Source of the DNA: Agelas oroides
Lineage: Eukaryota; Porifera; Demospongiae; Agelasida; Agelasidae
DNA length: 64,000 nucleotides
Direction of reading: 5' to 3'
Assembly: GCA_949130485.1 (NCBI GenBank)
Contig: OX422204.1
Span: forward strand, 6,324,015-6,388,014
How positions within the stretch are numbered: the stretch's first letter is position 1; the number at the start of each line of letters is the position of its first letter. A model generated the notes under the pieces. It was not told the origin of the DNA, made no database searches, and saw nothing but the letters and a program-made list of their open reading frames with translations. Positions 1 through 12,600 of the stretch are shown here, piece after piece. The position numbers and the translations under genes are program-made.

Positions 1-356
1 GAATATATCATATTTTGCCATGCGTGTCAACAATCTGCTAGTAACATATATATATATATATAGACATTGATTGGGCAGTCCTTGTGGCCTCAAGTAGACT
101 ATAGGCTATTCTGCTTTCAGCCTTCAAGAGCAGAAATATGACTGCTGGTATAATGGAGTTCGCTGTAAAAAGGGACAATTTTAAATCCCAATCCAGATGT
201 AATAGTGGTTCAAAAATATTATGGTACAGGCAGTTCACCAATCTAGCATTTTCTTGTTTGGCAAAAAAACGTACCGTGTGTACATAACTGTATGGTTGTT
301 GGATATCTGGTACTGTGACACTACCTTAAGGTGACCTTCACCCATTCCCTCCACAG
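1..356 (+). other. Intron or upstream sequence of the giant gene
   Basis: No coding exon is recognised. A short TA-dinucleotide tract lies near 46-62. The 3' edge carries the pyrimidine-rich acceptor of the first visible exon. Confidence 0.5.
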
Positions 357-611
357 GTGGGGTCCCCACCCTCCGTGATCTGAGCCTCATTTCTGTGCAC
401 AACTGGTATCTCCTCGGTCTACAACTGGGGGTCAGCGGGGATGAGCTAGACGAGATTGAAAGAAACTACCCTCGAGATAACCAAATGTGTAAGGTGAAGA
501 TGTTTGGCACCTGGCTAAGAGTGGACACAAGTGCAACATATGGGAAATTAGCCAGGGCTTTGCTTGTTGTTGGGAACAGGAGCCTTGCTGAAGCAATGTG
601 CACTGCAAGAG
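357..611 (+). CDS. Exon 1 visible: Death domain
   Basis: The acceptor is a pyrimidine-rich tract ending CCACAG at 356 and the donor is GTATGT at 612. The frame encodes about 84 residues with Death-fold spacing: an N-terminal helix (PTLRDL), then HNWYLLGLQLGVS, ELDEIE, MFGTWL and a final helix around GKLARALL. Death domains self-associate and recruit adaptors in apoptosis and NF-kB-type signalling. The exon ends in phase 1, as does the codon it starts in, so it is a symmetric phase 1-1 module that can be shuffled freely. The methionine-like start inside this frame is a GTG and is not taken as a real start. Confidence 0.8.
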
Positions 612-3600
612 GTATGTAGCCTTGCTCTCAGGCTCCTTCTCAGCTTTTTTTACATACTGTACATACAGTACAGGCTGGGGTGGAGCTTGGGAACAAGACT
701 AAGGTCACATGAATTTACTTGCATGTGTGTGTGTATACTATAGTGTGACCATGTTGTGGTGGGGCTGGGATGAGGGAGTGAAGTAGATATCTATTGTAGC
801 TGTAGACTTGGATGGAAGTACAACATAGCACCTCAGTGCTGTTAAGGCTGGCTCAGTTTTTTTTGGCGAATCTGTACAAGTGTGCGCACGCCTCTACGCG
901 CGCCTCTGCGTTTAATTAATTACCTAACCGCTTAATTCGATTACATTTGCAATTAGTGTAGAAGCCTTAGGTGTGGTTCCGTGTTTGCCACGTAGGTCGT
1001 GTGAAGTAGGCTATGTAACTTACACCAGTACAAGCTGTGGCGTCGCCATAGCTAGCCTCAGCGAGTGTCTCGTGTGTAAATCTAAATGCATGGAGTACAG
1101 TGGAAAGGATGACAAGCACGTGGCGGTAGCTATTGTTTTTAGTGCTACTATCTCTATGCTAGCGATGGTACAGAGTCCAATTACTATCTGCAACAAGTCT
1201 GACAGCCTGAAGATCGACGAGCTGACCTTTTACCCTCTCTCCTGACTTGATCCAGCACTGAATTTCCTGAAGTGGACCTGAGGGCTCGCTAATAATTCAC
1301 TGTTGACGTACTCGGGCAGCTTTAGGCATAATTAGATTCATATGCGAGCCGCACTGAGCCGGCTGGTAGTGAACAGTGTAACTTTGTGCCATTTTGCGGA
1401 AGGTAGAATGAAGCTATTTTGAGCTGAAATTTTCAACAATTTCTCTGCAGTAGTTGTTGTACTAGAATCCGGTTGGAAACAGCGCACAGATAAATCGTAC
1501 AAGCCAAGGTAAGTGGTAATGCGCAAGTGTTTGTCCGTTTTAGCCCAAAAATCGCCACTTTTCGGCTTTTATTTACTTTATGAAGGGTGCTGTACCCAGT
1601 TTCCAGGCACATTGGTGTTGTCCAGATGGTAAGCTTTCCAACGGTGCCAAAATTGCTGCAATTTACCTGGTGTTTACCATCCGCATTTTGAGAAATAGCT
1701 GCAAACGGTGTGCAATAATTATTCTTTTGTTTACAATGGGCGGGGTCGTTTCCATGGAAACGGAGTGTTTGTGGTTACTCTTTGGGGTATGTAGGACACA
1801 AATATTACCTTTGCTAGACCCAAGAGTGTAGCTGTTAGCAATCAGAACGATTTCAAAACTCCATGCATGCACACTTTTTGAACTAGAAAAAAAAGTTGAG
1901 CCAGCCTTAACTGCACTGAGACTGTGTTGTTTGTAATCAGCTTAATATTTCTTAGTGTTGCATGCTCACATGTTGAAACAGCATTACCCATTACCATGCT
2001 ATATTCCAGGGATTCCACTAGATGATAGTCCAGTAGTAGCTGTAGACTACACTGTGACGGAAGCAGTGGACTACACTGTGATGGAAGCATTGGGTCATCC
2101 CGCAGTTGGAGCAAGCATGACACCTACAGCCATGGGGCACCAGGCTGCAGGTATGTCACTATGTTCGTTTTAATCACTTACTGTGAACACAAACCAAACA
2201 TATGATAACTCATGATTTATGATAATTGTTTTGTTGTGTGAAAGGAAACGTTTATACCCATGGATACATAATTCCGAGTATCCTACCTTTTGCTTTGTGT
2301 TTTTACATGCTTATTGAGTCTGGCGAGTCTATACAGAATAACCATTGTGTTTAGTTTAGTAGCATCTATAGTTCTAGGCTTGTTCCCAGGCCCATCTGAG
2401 AAAGGTGCTTGGTATCCACTGTTCACCATGCACTAAATTAGTCTCGCAAGCCAGACCCACTTCTGCAAAAAAAGGGAAGGGTCTGGTGAACTGCATATAC
2501 AAGCCATGTCACACTGGAATGCAATTAGCTGGATGATGTAACCAGATTTCAAATAATGCACTCTTGAATTACCTGTTGCGGAGTATGCACGCTCCCCGAG
2601 AAGTGTAGTCGAAGTGTTTTTACAACTCCTAGCATAGTAGAAAAGATGTCCTAGCTCTCTTTCACCTTTTTCAAGACTGCTATTGCTACTTAAACAGTGA
2701 CGTAATGCATCATGTGACAAAATACTGCAACATGATTGACCGCACTGTACAGTGCAGCAGGACATGGCTTGTATGCGCAGTTCACCAGACCCTTCCCTTT
2801 CTTTGTGGAAGTGGGTCTAGCTTGCGAGACTAGCACTAAATTAATGCATAAGGCTTACATGAAATTATGCACATGTGGGTGAAATGACAGTCTATGTATC
2901 ATAGTCTCACGAAAGAGTGCCCATGGGCGGAGCACCTTACAAGTCCATCAAAGAGGGGGGTGGGTGCTCTTTTGAGTGCTGCCACATTTAACCACGAAAG
3001 AGCGCCCATGTCATGTTTACTCGATGCCCTCAAAGCAAGTGATTGGACAAACAATAACGTACAACGGAGCCACCAGTGGCTTCGAAGTCAAGGCCTGACG
3101 GCACGCAACACTCTGAATGGCACTATGTCACCGTGAGCTCGCGGTGCGCTCCACCTTATTTATGTCCGTCTACACAAAGCTGCCTTGTAATAACCTTTGG
3201 TGAAGTATAACACGAAATTTTATTACCTCAGATATGCATAGCACTCAAGGCTGTGATTCTCAAACCACTACATTAGCCATGCGAAGCTCGCTCCAGCTCA
3301 TTCGAGTAAACTTTGACCCTATACAGAGGGCTGGGCACTCTTTCGAGGGTGGGCGCTCTTTCACGAGACTACGGTATATGCATGTATTGCCAGCCATGAT
3401 CACAGCTTTGCTGTTGAGCCAGGACAATATGCACATCAACAGCAAAGGGTATAACTTTGTAACACAAATTATGACTTGCCAAAGGCAGCTAGGGAGGAAG
3501 TCCTTCTCATACAAATGCTGTTTTCTGCTTTAATTTGAGTGCCATTGCTTTACCATAAGTTACTGGCTGCTATGCAAAACAGTAGTATCCAGATCTTGCT

Positions 3601-6600
3601 TAAAAATAGCCATTATCAACAGTATGTGATTAAAGATAGAGCAATATGAATGTACCTTACATCACAGCACATGGAGATGACATATTATAGTCCAGAATTC
3701 CTAGAATGTTGGAAAAGTTGAGCACATGTGGATACCAGGATGATTTTTCTAATGGGCATGGGCTATAAGTTCATACTGCTACATAGGACAACAATGTTTA
3801 AACTTCTTACTGCAGTGTCACAGATGGCAGTGTTGACAGTAACTGAGCAGACACCCCCCAGTCTACAAGGAGAGGGAGAAACACAAACAAGTAAGACAAT
3901 GATTATGTCTACGGTGGTACGTTCAGCTGCACATATACATTTTGTGGCTGTTTATTGTCTCCCAGCAGGTTTATCCCCTCCCTCATCCACCTTTTCTGAC
4001 TGCACCTCCCCTCCTCCACCCTCCCTGGAGCCTGCTATAGTTCAGAGAGTGACCTACTCTCACCTTCTCCCACAAGCACACTCAGGTAATGTGGTAGCTA
4101 TGTGTATTGATTTACTGGGCTAGTCAAGTTTGAGAAAGAGCCACAGTCTTCTAGACTCAACTAAGTATTAATAAACATGTTGATAGCTAATCTTGTAGCA
4201 TTTGATCACTGGGTGGCGATGTTGACCGTATCCAACTTTATATGCAATATGTACAGAATGAAACTGGACAATCCATACTGTAAGTAATCAAAAGTTGGGA
4301 CAGTGCAAAGCCTAGCTAGACTGAGGTAGGGAGTCCACTAGGAACATTCGTTGTGTGACTACACTCCTTCACTTCCAGTTTGAGACTATGCTTATTACAA
4401 CTGTGATGTACATTGTGTTTTCCTTGCAGGTCATCAACAGCAGAGTAGACCTGCTCTTTTTGCACATGAGAATTGTCAAGCCATCATGAACAAATTTGCA
4501 AATTTTCAGAGAAGAGTGTGTGACAAATTGTTAACAGATGGAGTTGATACTGAACAAGTTCGACTATTTGTCATGAATCAATTCCCTCCCGGAGATTTTA
4601 TTCCTCCATCTCCAACAAGCTTGACAGAAATGTTCATGGCCATCACCCACCATCGCCTGTGGGATTACTTCCACTACTCCCCACTTGTGAGAATTGCTGA
4701 AGCTTTTGGTGCTGGAGATCATGAAATGGAGGATTGGGTTCAAACCTACAAGCAAGACTTGAAGGCTTACTTATTAGTAAAAACAGTTGAAGAATACATT
4801 GAGGCTGACCTTGACAATGCTGATACTCCTCCAGCAAACTGTGCAAAGTATGATCCTCGCTACTGTACTCCGGTGGAATGGAAAACCAATTTCATTGACC
4901 ACTCTTTGCACTACCTCACTGAGGTGTGGGAATTGTTCTCTTCTCACTATCTCATGCCTGATTCCCCACCGACAGCCTTACTCAATCGTATTCGCAGGGG
5001 CTGTTTTGAAGTGACATGGCTCATCCCATCAGGCTTGATACCCCCATTTATCAAGCAAGTGAAAATTAATGCCGAGTTCTTTCAGCAACATTGTATTCTA
5101 AAAGTAACAGTGGGGAAAGAGTGCATCTATGAGGAAATCACAGAGGGAAACACATCAGTAAGTTTTCTCTAAACCTCTTTTGAGAGCCTTCAAGTAAGGT
5201 TATACACATAACCCAAAAGCCATCGTGTGTAACAGTAGAACCCCGCTATTCCAAACCTCTGAAATGCGGACACCTTGTTTTAATGGACATTTTGCTCAGG
5301 TACAGATTGCATTAACAGCTGTACATTATAAATGTGGATACCTCGCTATTCTGTACAACGAACAGGTTTTTCAGTCCCTCTAGTACCTGGACTGTACAAA
5401 ATTCACTGGATAATGCGGATGCTGGGAGGCTTCTTACGCAAGATTGTCTGGTACCACTGATTCATTTAACTGGACATTAGGCCATAGCAGGGAATACCCA
5501 GTTTCTCATCCTGGAAATGACAAATCAGTGTGAGCTGATGCAGAAGTAACAAAACACAACTGTAAAAACACAAGAAAATGTAGTTGTTGGTACAAGGACA
5601 CAACTAAGTTTCTACTGTGTTTTCCAAAGGCTTCTATGGACAGTATTCAGTGTGGAAGCACATATATAATTGTATTGTGTTTTGAGAGGTGAAACTACCA
5701 AGAAATCGAGCACTTTGTACACAACACTTTGAGTATGGAAGTAATAATAGTCATGTGACATCCGGTATACAAAATGGATTCATGCTTAGAACTCTTGCTT
5801 CATGTTGGAATAAAGAGAATTTAGATGTCATGAGGATTCATCAATAGTAGAATGATCCTCCACCCTTACATCTGACCTGGACCATGTAGACTGCCATAAA
5901 TCATGAGCTTCTTCACCCAAGAGACTGCATTCTGGTTAGTTTTTGTACACCGGATGTCACATGACTATTATTACTTCCGTACTTGCAGTGCTCTGAACAA
6001 AGTGCACCCGTCAAGAAATCTGTATGGGCAGTAGATGAGAAAGAGGATATTTCCCTGCTGTGGCCTTATAATAGCACTGGTACACATAGTACTATCCTCT
6101 GGTTACCCTTTCTCACTAGCGTACAGCAAGGGGGAACTCTGGAACACGCCTTCGTAGCGCTCAACAGCATATATATAAATGCATTGCCACGCCTACCAAA
6201 AATACACTGGAAGCCTCCAAAATATGGATGCCTTTATATTCTGGACACGCAGCGTGTTCCCCATGTGTCCGCATTAGAGGGGTTCCACTGTAGTTGGCAG
6301 CTCTGGGAAAGGACCAAGTGAATTTGTCTCATAGGTGATGAGGCAGTAGAACTGACTTTGGGCACACTTTACTCAAGTTCCTGCAATATTTGTGGCATGT
6401 TATGTGGGTGGATCAAACTTACGCTTCTTGTACCATGCAACATACATACATACATGCATACATGCACAGGAGCCAGAACTTGCCCAGGACAAGGACACTC
6501 TCCCTTCCAAAGTACCACTGGAACCTGGGGGAGGAGCAGAACCTTACGGGAAGCCACAACAAGAGGAGAAATTTGATGACTATTACTGTGAGTTTGTCAA

Positions 6601-9600
6601 ACCACCTCTGAATACGTTTGAAACAGAATGTCCAATATGTAGCCTGGTACTTTGTGATCCACACCAATCTACTTGCTGTGGTACCACCCTCTGCCACTTA
6701 TGTAGTCAACAGATCCAAGCTAAGCACAAACCATGTCCAACATGTGGGGAAGACAACTTCGAAGTGTGTCCAAGCAAGAGCATGAAACGTTCCCTTAAGA
6801 AACTTACGAGAATAGCATGTGAAGGTGGTGACTTCAATAAAGTGTTTAAACTGATTAAAGCTGGTCAGGATCCGAAATATACCCTACAAAGAAGCCTGAA
6901 GCCTCTCCACTATGCTGCATTTCATGGGAACCTGGAGGCGGTGAGAACATTAGTTGAAGAGTATGGTTGTAACCCACGAAGTGCAGGTATGAACAAGTGG
7001 ACTCCACTGCATTATGCTTGTTATGGTGGTCACCGAGATGTAGTGAAGTACCTGGTCACTGAACTAAAATGTGATCCAAAGTTTAAAGCTCAGAGAGGAT
7101 ATCTTCCTCTTCATCTCACTTGTACAGATGAAGTACCAGATAATTACAGTGTGTGCTTGTTTGGTCAATACGGTTCATTGAGGTCTAAAAAACTCACTAG
7201 TGGTCATTATGAAGTTGCAAAGTTCCTCCTCACCGAGGGTGGATGTAATGTAACTGGGTCCAAAAAGTGTGCTCCTCCCCTAGTTGCACATTTAGCCTGC
7301 AGGTATGGAACAGTTGAGTTTGTGCAATTTCTTATTGAGCAGGAAAACTGTGATCCAAACAGCCAAAATAAAGACAAAGATACTCCAGTACATGTAGCTT
7401 CCAAATATGGCCATGTGGAAATCCTGAGGTATTTAGTGGAAACGAAACAGTGTAGTGTGGCGCAGCAAAACCAAGATGGAAATACTCCATTGCATTTGGC
7501 TTGTATGTTTCAATGTATTGAGACCGTACAGTATCTTGTAAGGAAGCAGCAGGACCTTATCATGATCGCCAATCATAAAAAAGAGCTACCTACACATATT
7601 GCCTGCTGTGAAGATTCACTAGGAATAGTTAAGCTTGTCACTTCTCCTTCAAATGTTGCTGCAAAGGCCCATAATGGAGCAACCCCTCTCCATGTGGCCA
7701 GTGCACACAGATTGCTAGATGTCATGAAGTGGCTTATTGAGGAGCTGCACTGTGATCCAGACATAAAAGATGATGGTAGTTTGACTCCATTACATTATGC
7801 ATGTGGTTATACCAGACATTATGAATATCTTTACCACAATAAAGGAAGTGTTCAAGATGAAAACATACAAGTTACAGAGTATCTAGTTGCAAATTGTGAA
7901 TGTGACCCAATGAAGATCAGAGGAAGCGTTTCTCCTATGAAAATAGCATGCAAAGCAGGCAACCTCAAGCTGGTGAAAGCACTTACTTGTGTGAATGTAA
8001 ATTGCATTGACAGTAATGGTGACACTCCATTACATCTGGCTTGCAGAGAGAAACAAATAGAAATTGTAAGATTTCTAATCCAGTTAGAAAAGCACTGTAG
8101 CCAAAAACTTCAGAATAAAAATGGTGAACTTCCCCTGCACATTGCCTGTGCTCATGGATCACTAAAACTGATAAAGCTGGTTAGCGACTGTGATGTAAAT
8201 GTCCCAGCAAAGAGTGGAGATACTCCAGTGCACATAGCTTGTAGGCATTCCCATATTGATATAGTTACTTACCTAATTCAGGATAAACATTCTGACCTGA
8301 ACATAGCAAATGATAAGGGTGAACTACCTTTACATATTGCTTGTGAACAGTCATGCTTGAGTTTAGTGGAATTGGTCAGCAATTGCAATCTTCATACTCA
8401 AGCAAACAGTGGATATACACCAATGCATGTGGCATGTAAGCGTGATGCTATAGAGATAGTCAAATACCTTGTTCAAGAAAAACAGTGTGAACCCAGCCAG
8501 CATCCTCAGCTGTATGATGATCTACTTATACACTGTGCATGTGCTAATGGGAATGCAGAACTTGTTAGAAAACTTGCAACTCCCACTAATGTGAGCACAA
8601 GACACCCTTATGGTTGTAGTGCAATCAAAATGTACCTGTATAGTTATAGCACATCATATGATACCACTGACAACTCTCATTTACGAGATGATGATGATGA
8701 TACACCATATGATAATGCAGTAGGAAACACTCCCTTACATGAAGCTTGCAAATATGCCAACATTGAGGTCGTGGCACTTCTAGTTAACGAATTCCAGTGT
8801 AACCAAAATGTTCCAAATGAGGAGGGGGAGCTCCCACTACATATTGCTTGTTCCAAGGGATCACCTGAAATGGCAAAACTAGTCAGCAACTGCAATGTGA
8901 ACTGCCAGACCATTTATGAGAAAAAGACACCACTACATAAAGCATGTGAAAATGAAGCATTAGAAGTAGTGAAGTACTTGATTCAAGGGAAGGACTGTGA
9001 TGTGGCACTTGCAAATGATGAAGGTGAAGTACCTTTACACATTGCTTGCAGTAAATTGTCTTTGGAAATGGTTCAGCTAGTCACTAATTCAGTTGTAGTC
9101 AGCATAAGAAACTATGGTGGCAACACTCCACTGCATATTGCATGTAAACATGGCCAAGTAGAGTTTGTGAAGTACCTCACTGAGCAGTATATGTGTGACC
9201 CCACAATTCAGAACAGGTCAAAGGAACTGCCACTTCATTACGCTTGCAATCATTCCTTGGAAATTGTAGAACTAGTGAGTGACTGCGACCCCAAATCCAG
9301 TACATCAGGTGGGGTAACACCTCTGCACATTGCTTGCCTACATAGGAAATTAGATATTGTGAGATACCTTATTGAGAACAAAAGATGCAGCCCGGATGTA
9401 GAGACCAATGATGGTCTTACTTTGCTGGACTATGCATGTGGCAATACAAGGCATAAATCCACTGCCTACATGTTAGATCTAGAACAGGAGAATGTCATTG
9501 AAGCAACACAAGCACAAGCTGCAGTTGTAAGGTACTTGATGAACGAGTGTGACTATGATCCAGCAAATGTTCTATCCTTATTTGTAAAAGCCCTCGAACA

Positions 9601-12600
9601 GAACAATCTGAAAATTGCTAAGTTACTTTGCACTAACACTGACATTGTAAACTATTCTGATACAGTAGGCAATACCCCTCTCCATATAGCCTGCATGTGC
9701 AAATGTTTAGAAGTTGTAAAGTTCCTGACTGAAGACAGAAAATGTAATCAACAAGTCAAGAATCAAGCTGGGAAATTACCATTGCATATTGCTTGTGAAT
9801 GTGGTAGCTCACTTGAACTTGTTCAACTAGTTAGCAACTGTGACATAAATGCTCAAACAACACTTGGTGATACCCCATTGCACATAGCTTGTAAACAAAA
9901 AGAACCTTTGTTTGAGGTAATAAATTTCCTGATTAAACAATGCAGGTGTGACCAAACTATTCAAAACAACAGTGGAGAGATACCTCTACACATTGCTTGC
10001 AAACAAAACTCACTTGAAGCCGTGAAGTTATTCAGCAAATGTGATTTCAGTGCTCAAACAGCACGTGGTGACACCCCACTGCACATAGCATGTAGGAACA
10101 ACAATATTGAGTTAGTACAGTGCCTGACTGAACAGTGCCTGTGTGATCAAACCATTCAAAATATAGATGGGGAACTGCCACTGCACATTGCTTGCAGCCA
10201 AGGGTCCCTTGCAATGGTGGAGCTGGTCAGCAACTGTGAAGTAAATGTTCAGTCAACAAACAAACAAACTGCATTGCAGATAGCTTGCAGTTACCCTCAA
10301 CAAAATGATATTGCACACTTCCTTGTTCACAGTAAAGGTGCAGATCCCAGTCTCTTGGATGAAAGTGGCCAAAGCCTTCTTCATGAAGCATGTATGAGTG
10401 GTAGTCTTGCTTTGGTCAAGATTCTTGCTGTTAGTGCCACAGTCCATTACAGAGATATAAACGGAAATACTCCACTTCATATTGCATGCAAAAACAACTT
10501 CTTGAAAGTTGCAACATTTCTGGTTGAGGAATTTCCAACTCAAATCGATCCAAGTATTCAAAATCACAATGGAAATCTAGCTTTGCATATTGCTTGTGGA
10601 AAACGCTCATTAGCTCTGACAAAGCTAGTGAGCAGTTGTGATCCAAATGTGATAAACCATGCTGGAAATACACCGTTACATGTGGCCTGCAAACAGAAGG
10701 CAGTTCAGTGTGTGAAGTACCTAGTTGAAGAAAGGGGCTGTGATGTTTCTGTGCAGAATGGTAATGGAGAACTTCCACTGCATGTTGCTGCCAGTACAAA
10801 ATCTATTAATGCTGTGAAGTTAGTTGGATATTGTGAAGTGAATTCCACAACAGAATCTGGAGATACACCTTTACACATTGCTTGTAGGAAAGGCAACCCA
10901 AAGATTGTGCAGTACTTAGTGAAAGAATTGAATTGTGATCCTGACATTCAAAACAAGTATGGGGAACTGCCTCTACACATTGCTTGCACACAGGCATCCC
11001 TGGAAATTGTGCAGCTAGTAAGTAATTGTGACCCTAATAAGAAAACATCAACTGGTGATACTGCATTACATTTTGCCTGTTGTAGAGCTAGTTTTCAGAA
11101 GGTTTCATACCTCCTAGAACAGGTTAGCTGCAATCCAGATATTCAAAATGCTAAAGGAGAAACTCCATTGCACATTGCTTGTCAAAAACAAGACCTGCAG
11201 ACTATAAAACTCATTGGAAAATTTGTCCATAATCCCAACTTAGTGACACCATCTGGTGACACTCCACTACATGTAGCTTTAAAAAACATCAAAAGATTTT
11301 CCCCAGCAGCAAAAGACATCATAAAATACCTCACCATCACAAGAAGTTGCAATCAGACGATTGCAAACAGTGCAGGAGAGCTCCCTCTTCACCTGGCATG
11401 CAAGTGTTCAGTGGAGTTTGTAGAACTAGTCAGCAAGTGCAACATTAACTCTCAAACAACGGATGGAAACACCCCACTACACATAGCCTGCAAAGAGAAA
11501 AAAACCGACATTGTAAAGTACCTCACTGAGACCAAGCATTGTGATGTCAATATACAAGATCAGAAGGGAGAATCACCTCTGCACATAGCCTGTAAAGAGA
11601 AAAAAATGGAGATTATTAAGTGCCTCATTCAGACTAAGAAGTGTGATCCTAATATACAAAATCAGAAAGGAGAAATGCCCCTGCACATAGCCTGTGGATG
11701 GGGTAATTTGAAAATGGCAAGACTAGTGTGTAAATGCAACATGAATGCAGTAACAACAACAGGTGATACCCCTCTTCATCTAGCTCTTTCTTCAAGTGCA
11801 TACTGTGAAAATGATAAGCTTGTGAAATTCCTCATCTCCAAAGGGCATTGCAATTTTACCATTCGGAATGATGAAGGGAAACTGCCACTGCACATTGCTT
11901 GTGAAAAACACCGCATTAAAACTGTCAGACTTGTTGGAAAATGTGATGTGAATGCAAGAACAAAGTCAGGAGATACTCCCCTACACATTGTTTGCAGAAG
12001 AAGTACTTACTATGTTGACAGTTTCGTACCAGAGATTAAGTACTTAGTGAAGGAGAGACGTTGTAACCTTACAATTCGGAACAATGATAATGAATTACCA
12101 TTGCACATTGCTTGTGAAGAGCACTCCATTGAAGTCATTAGACTTATTGGAGAATGTGATGTGAATGCAAAGACATCATCAGGAGATACTCCTCTACACA
12201 TTGTCTGCAGAAGAAAATGTTACACGTACTATGATAAAAAATTTGAAGCAGAAGTATTGGAAATTGCTAAGCACTTAGTTAAAGAGAGACATTGTGACCT
12301 TACAGTTCAGAACAAGGAGAAAGAATTACCACTGCACATCGCTTGCCAGAATTGTTCCTTAGATGTTGTGAAGTTAGTCAGTGAGTGTGATGTAGAACTA
12401 CAGACTGCTACTGGTGACACACCACTGCATATAGCCTGCAGAAGACTTAGAGGCAATAATGGTATAGTAGATTATCTCCTTGGGCAATGCAATCCCACAT
12501 CTTGTAACAGCGATGGTGAATTACCATTGCACATTGCTTGTAAAATGCACACTAAACTGGAGACAGTGAAGTTACTATGTGACTGTGATATTGATGTAAA

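Noticed and set aside
973-1245. 90-codon plus-strand ORF in intron 1
   Set aside because: It lies inside a TIR element, has no recognisable domain and fits no splice-phase chain.
4564-4846. Minus-strand ORFs opposite exon 5
   Set aside because: They are shadows of the plus-strand coding exon.
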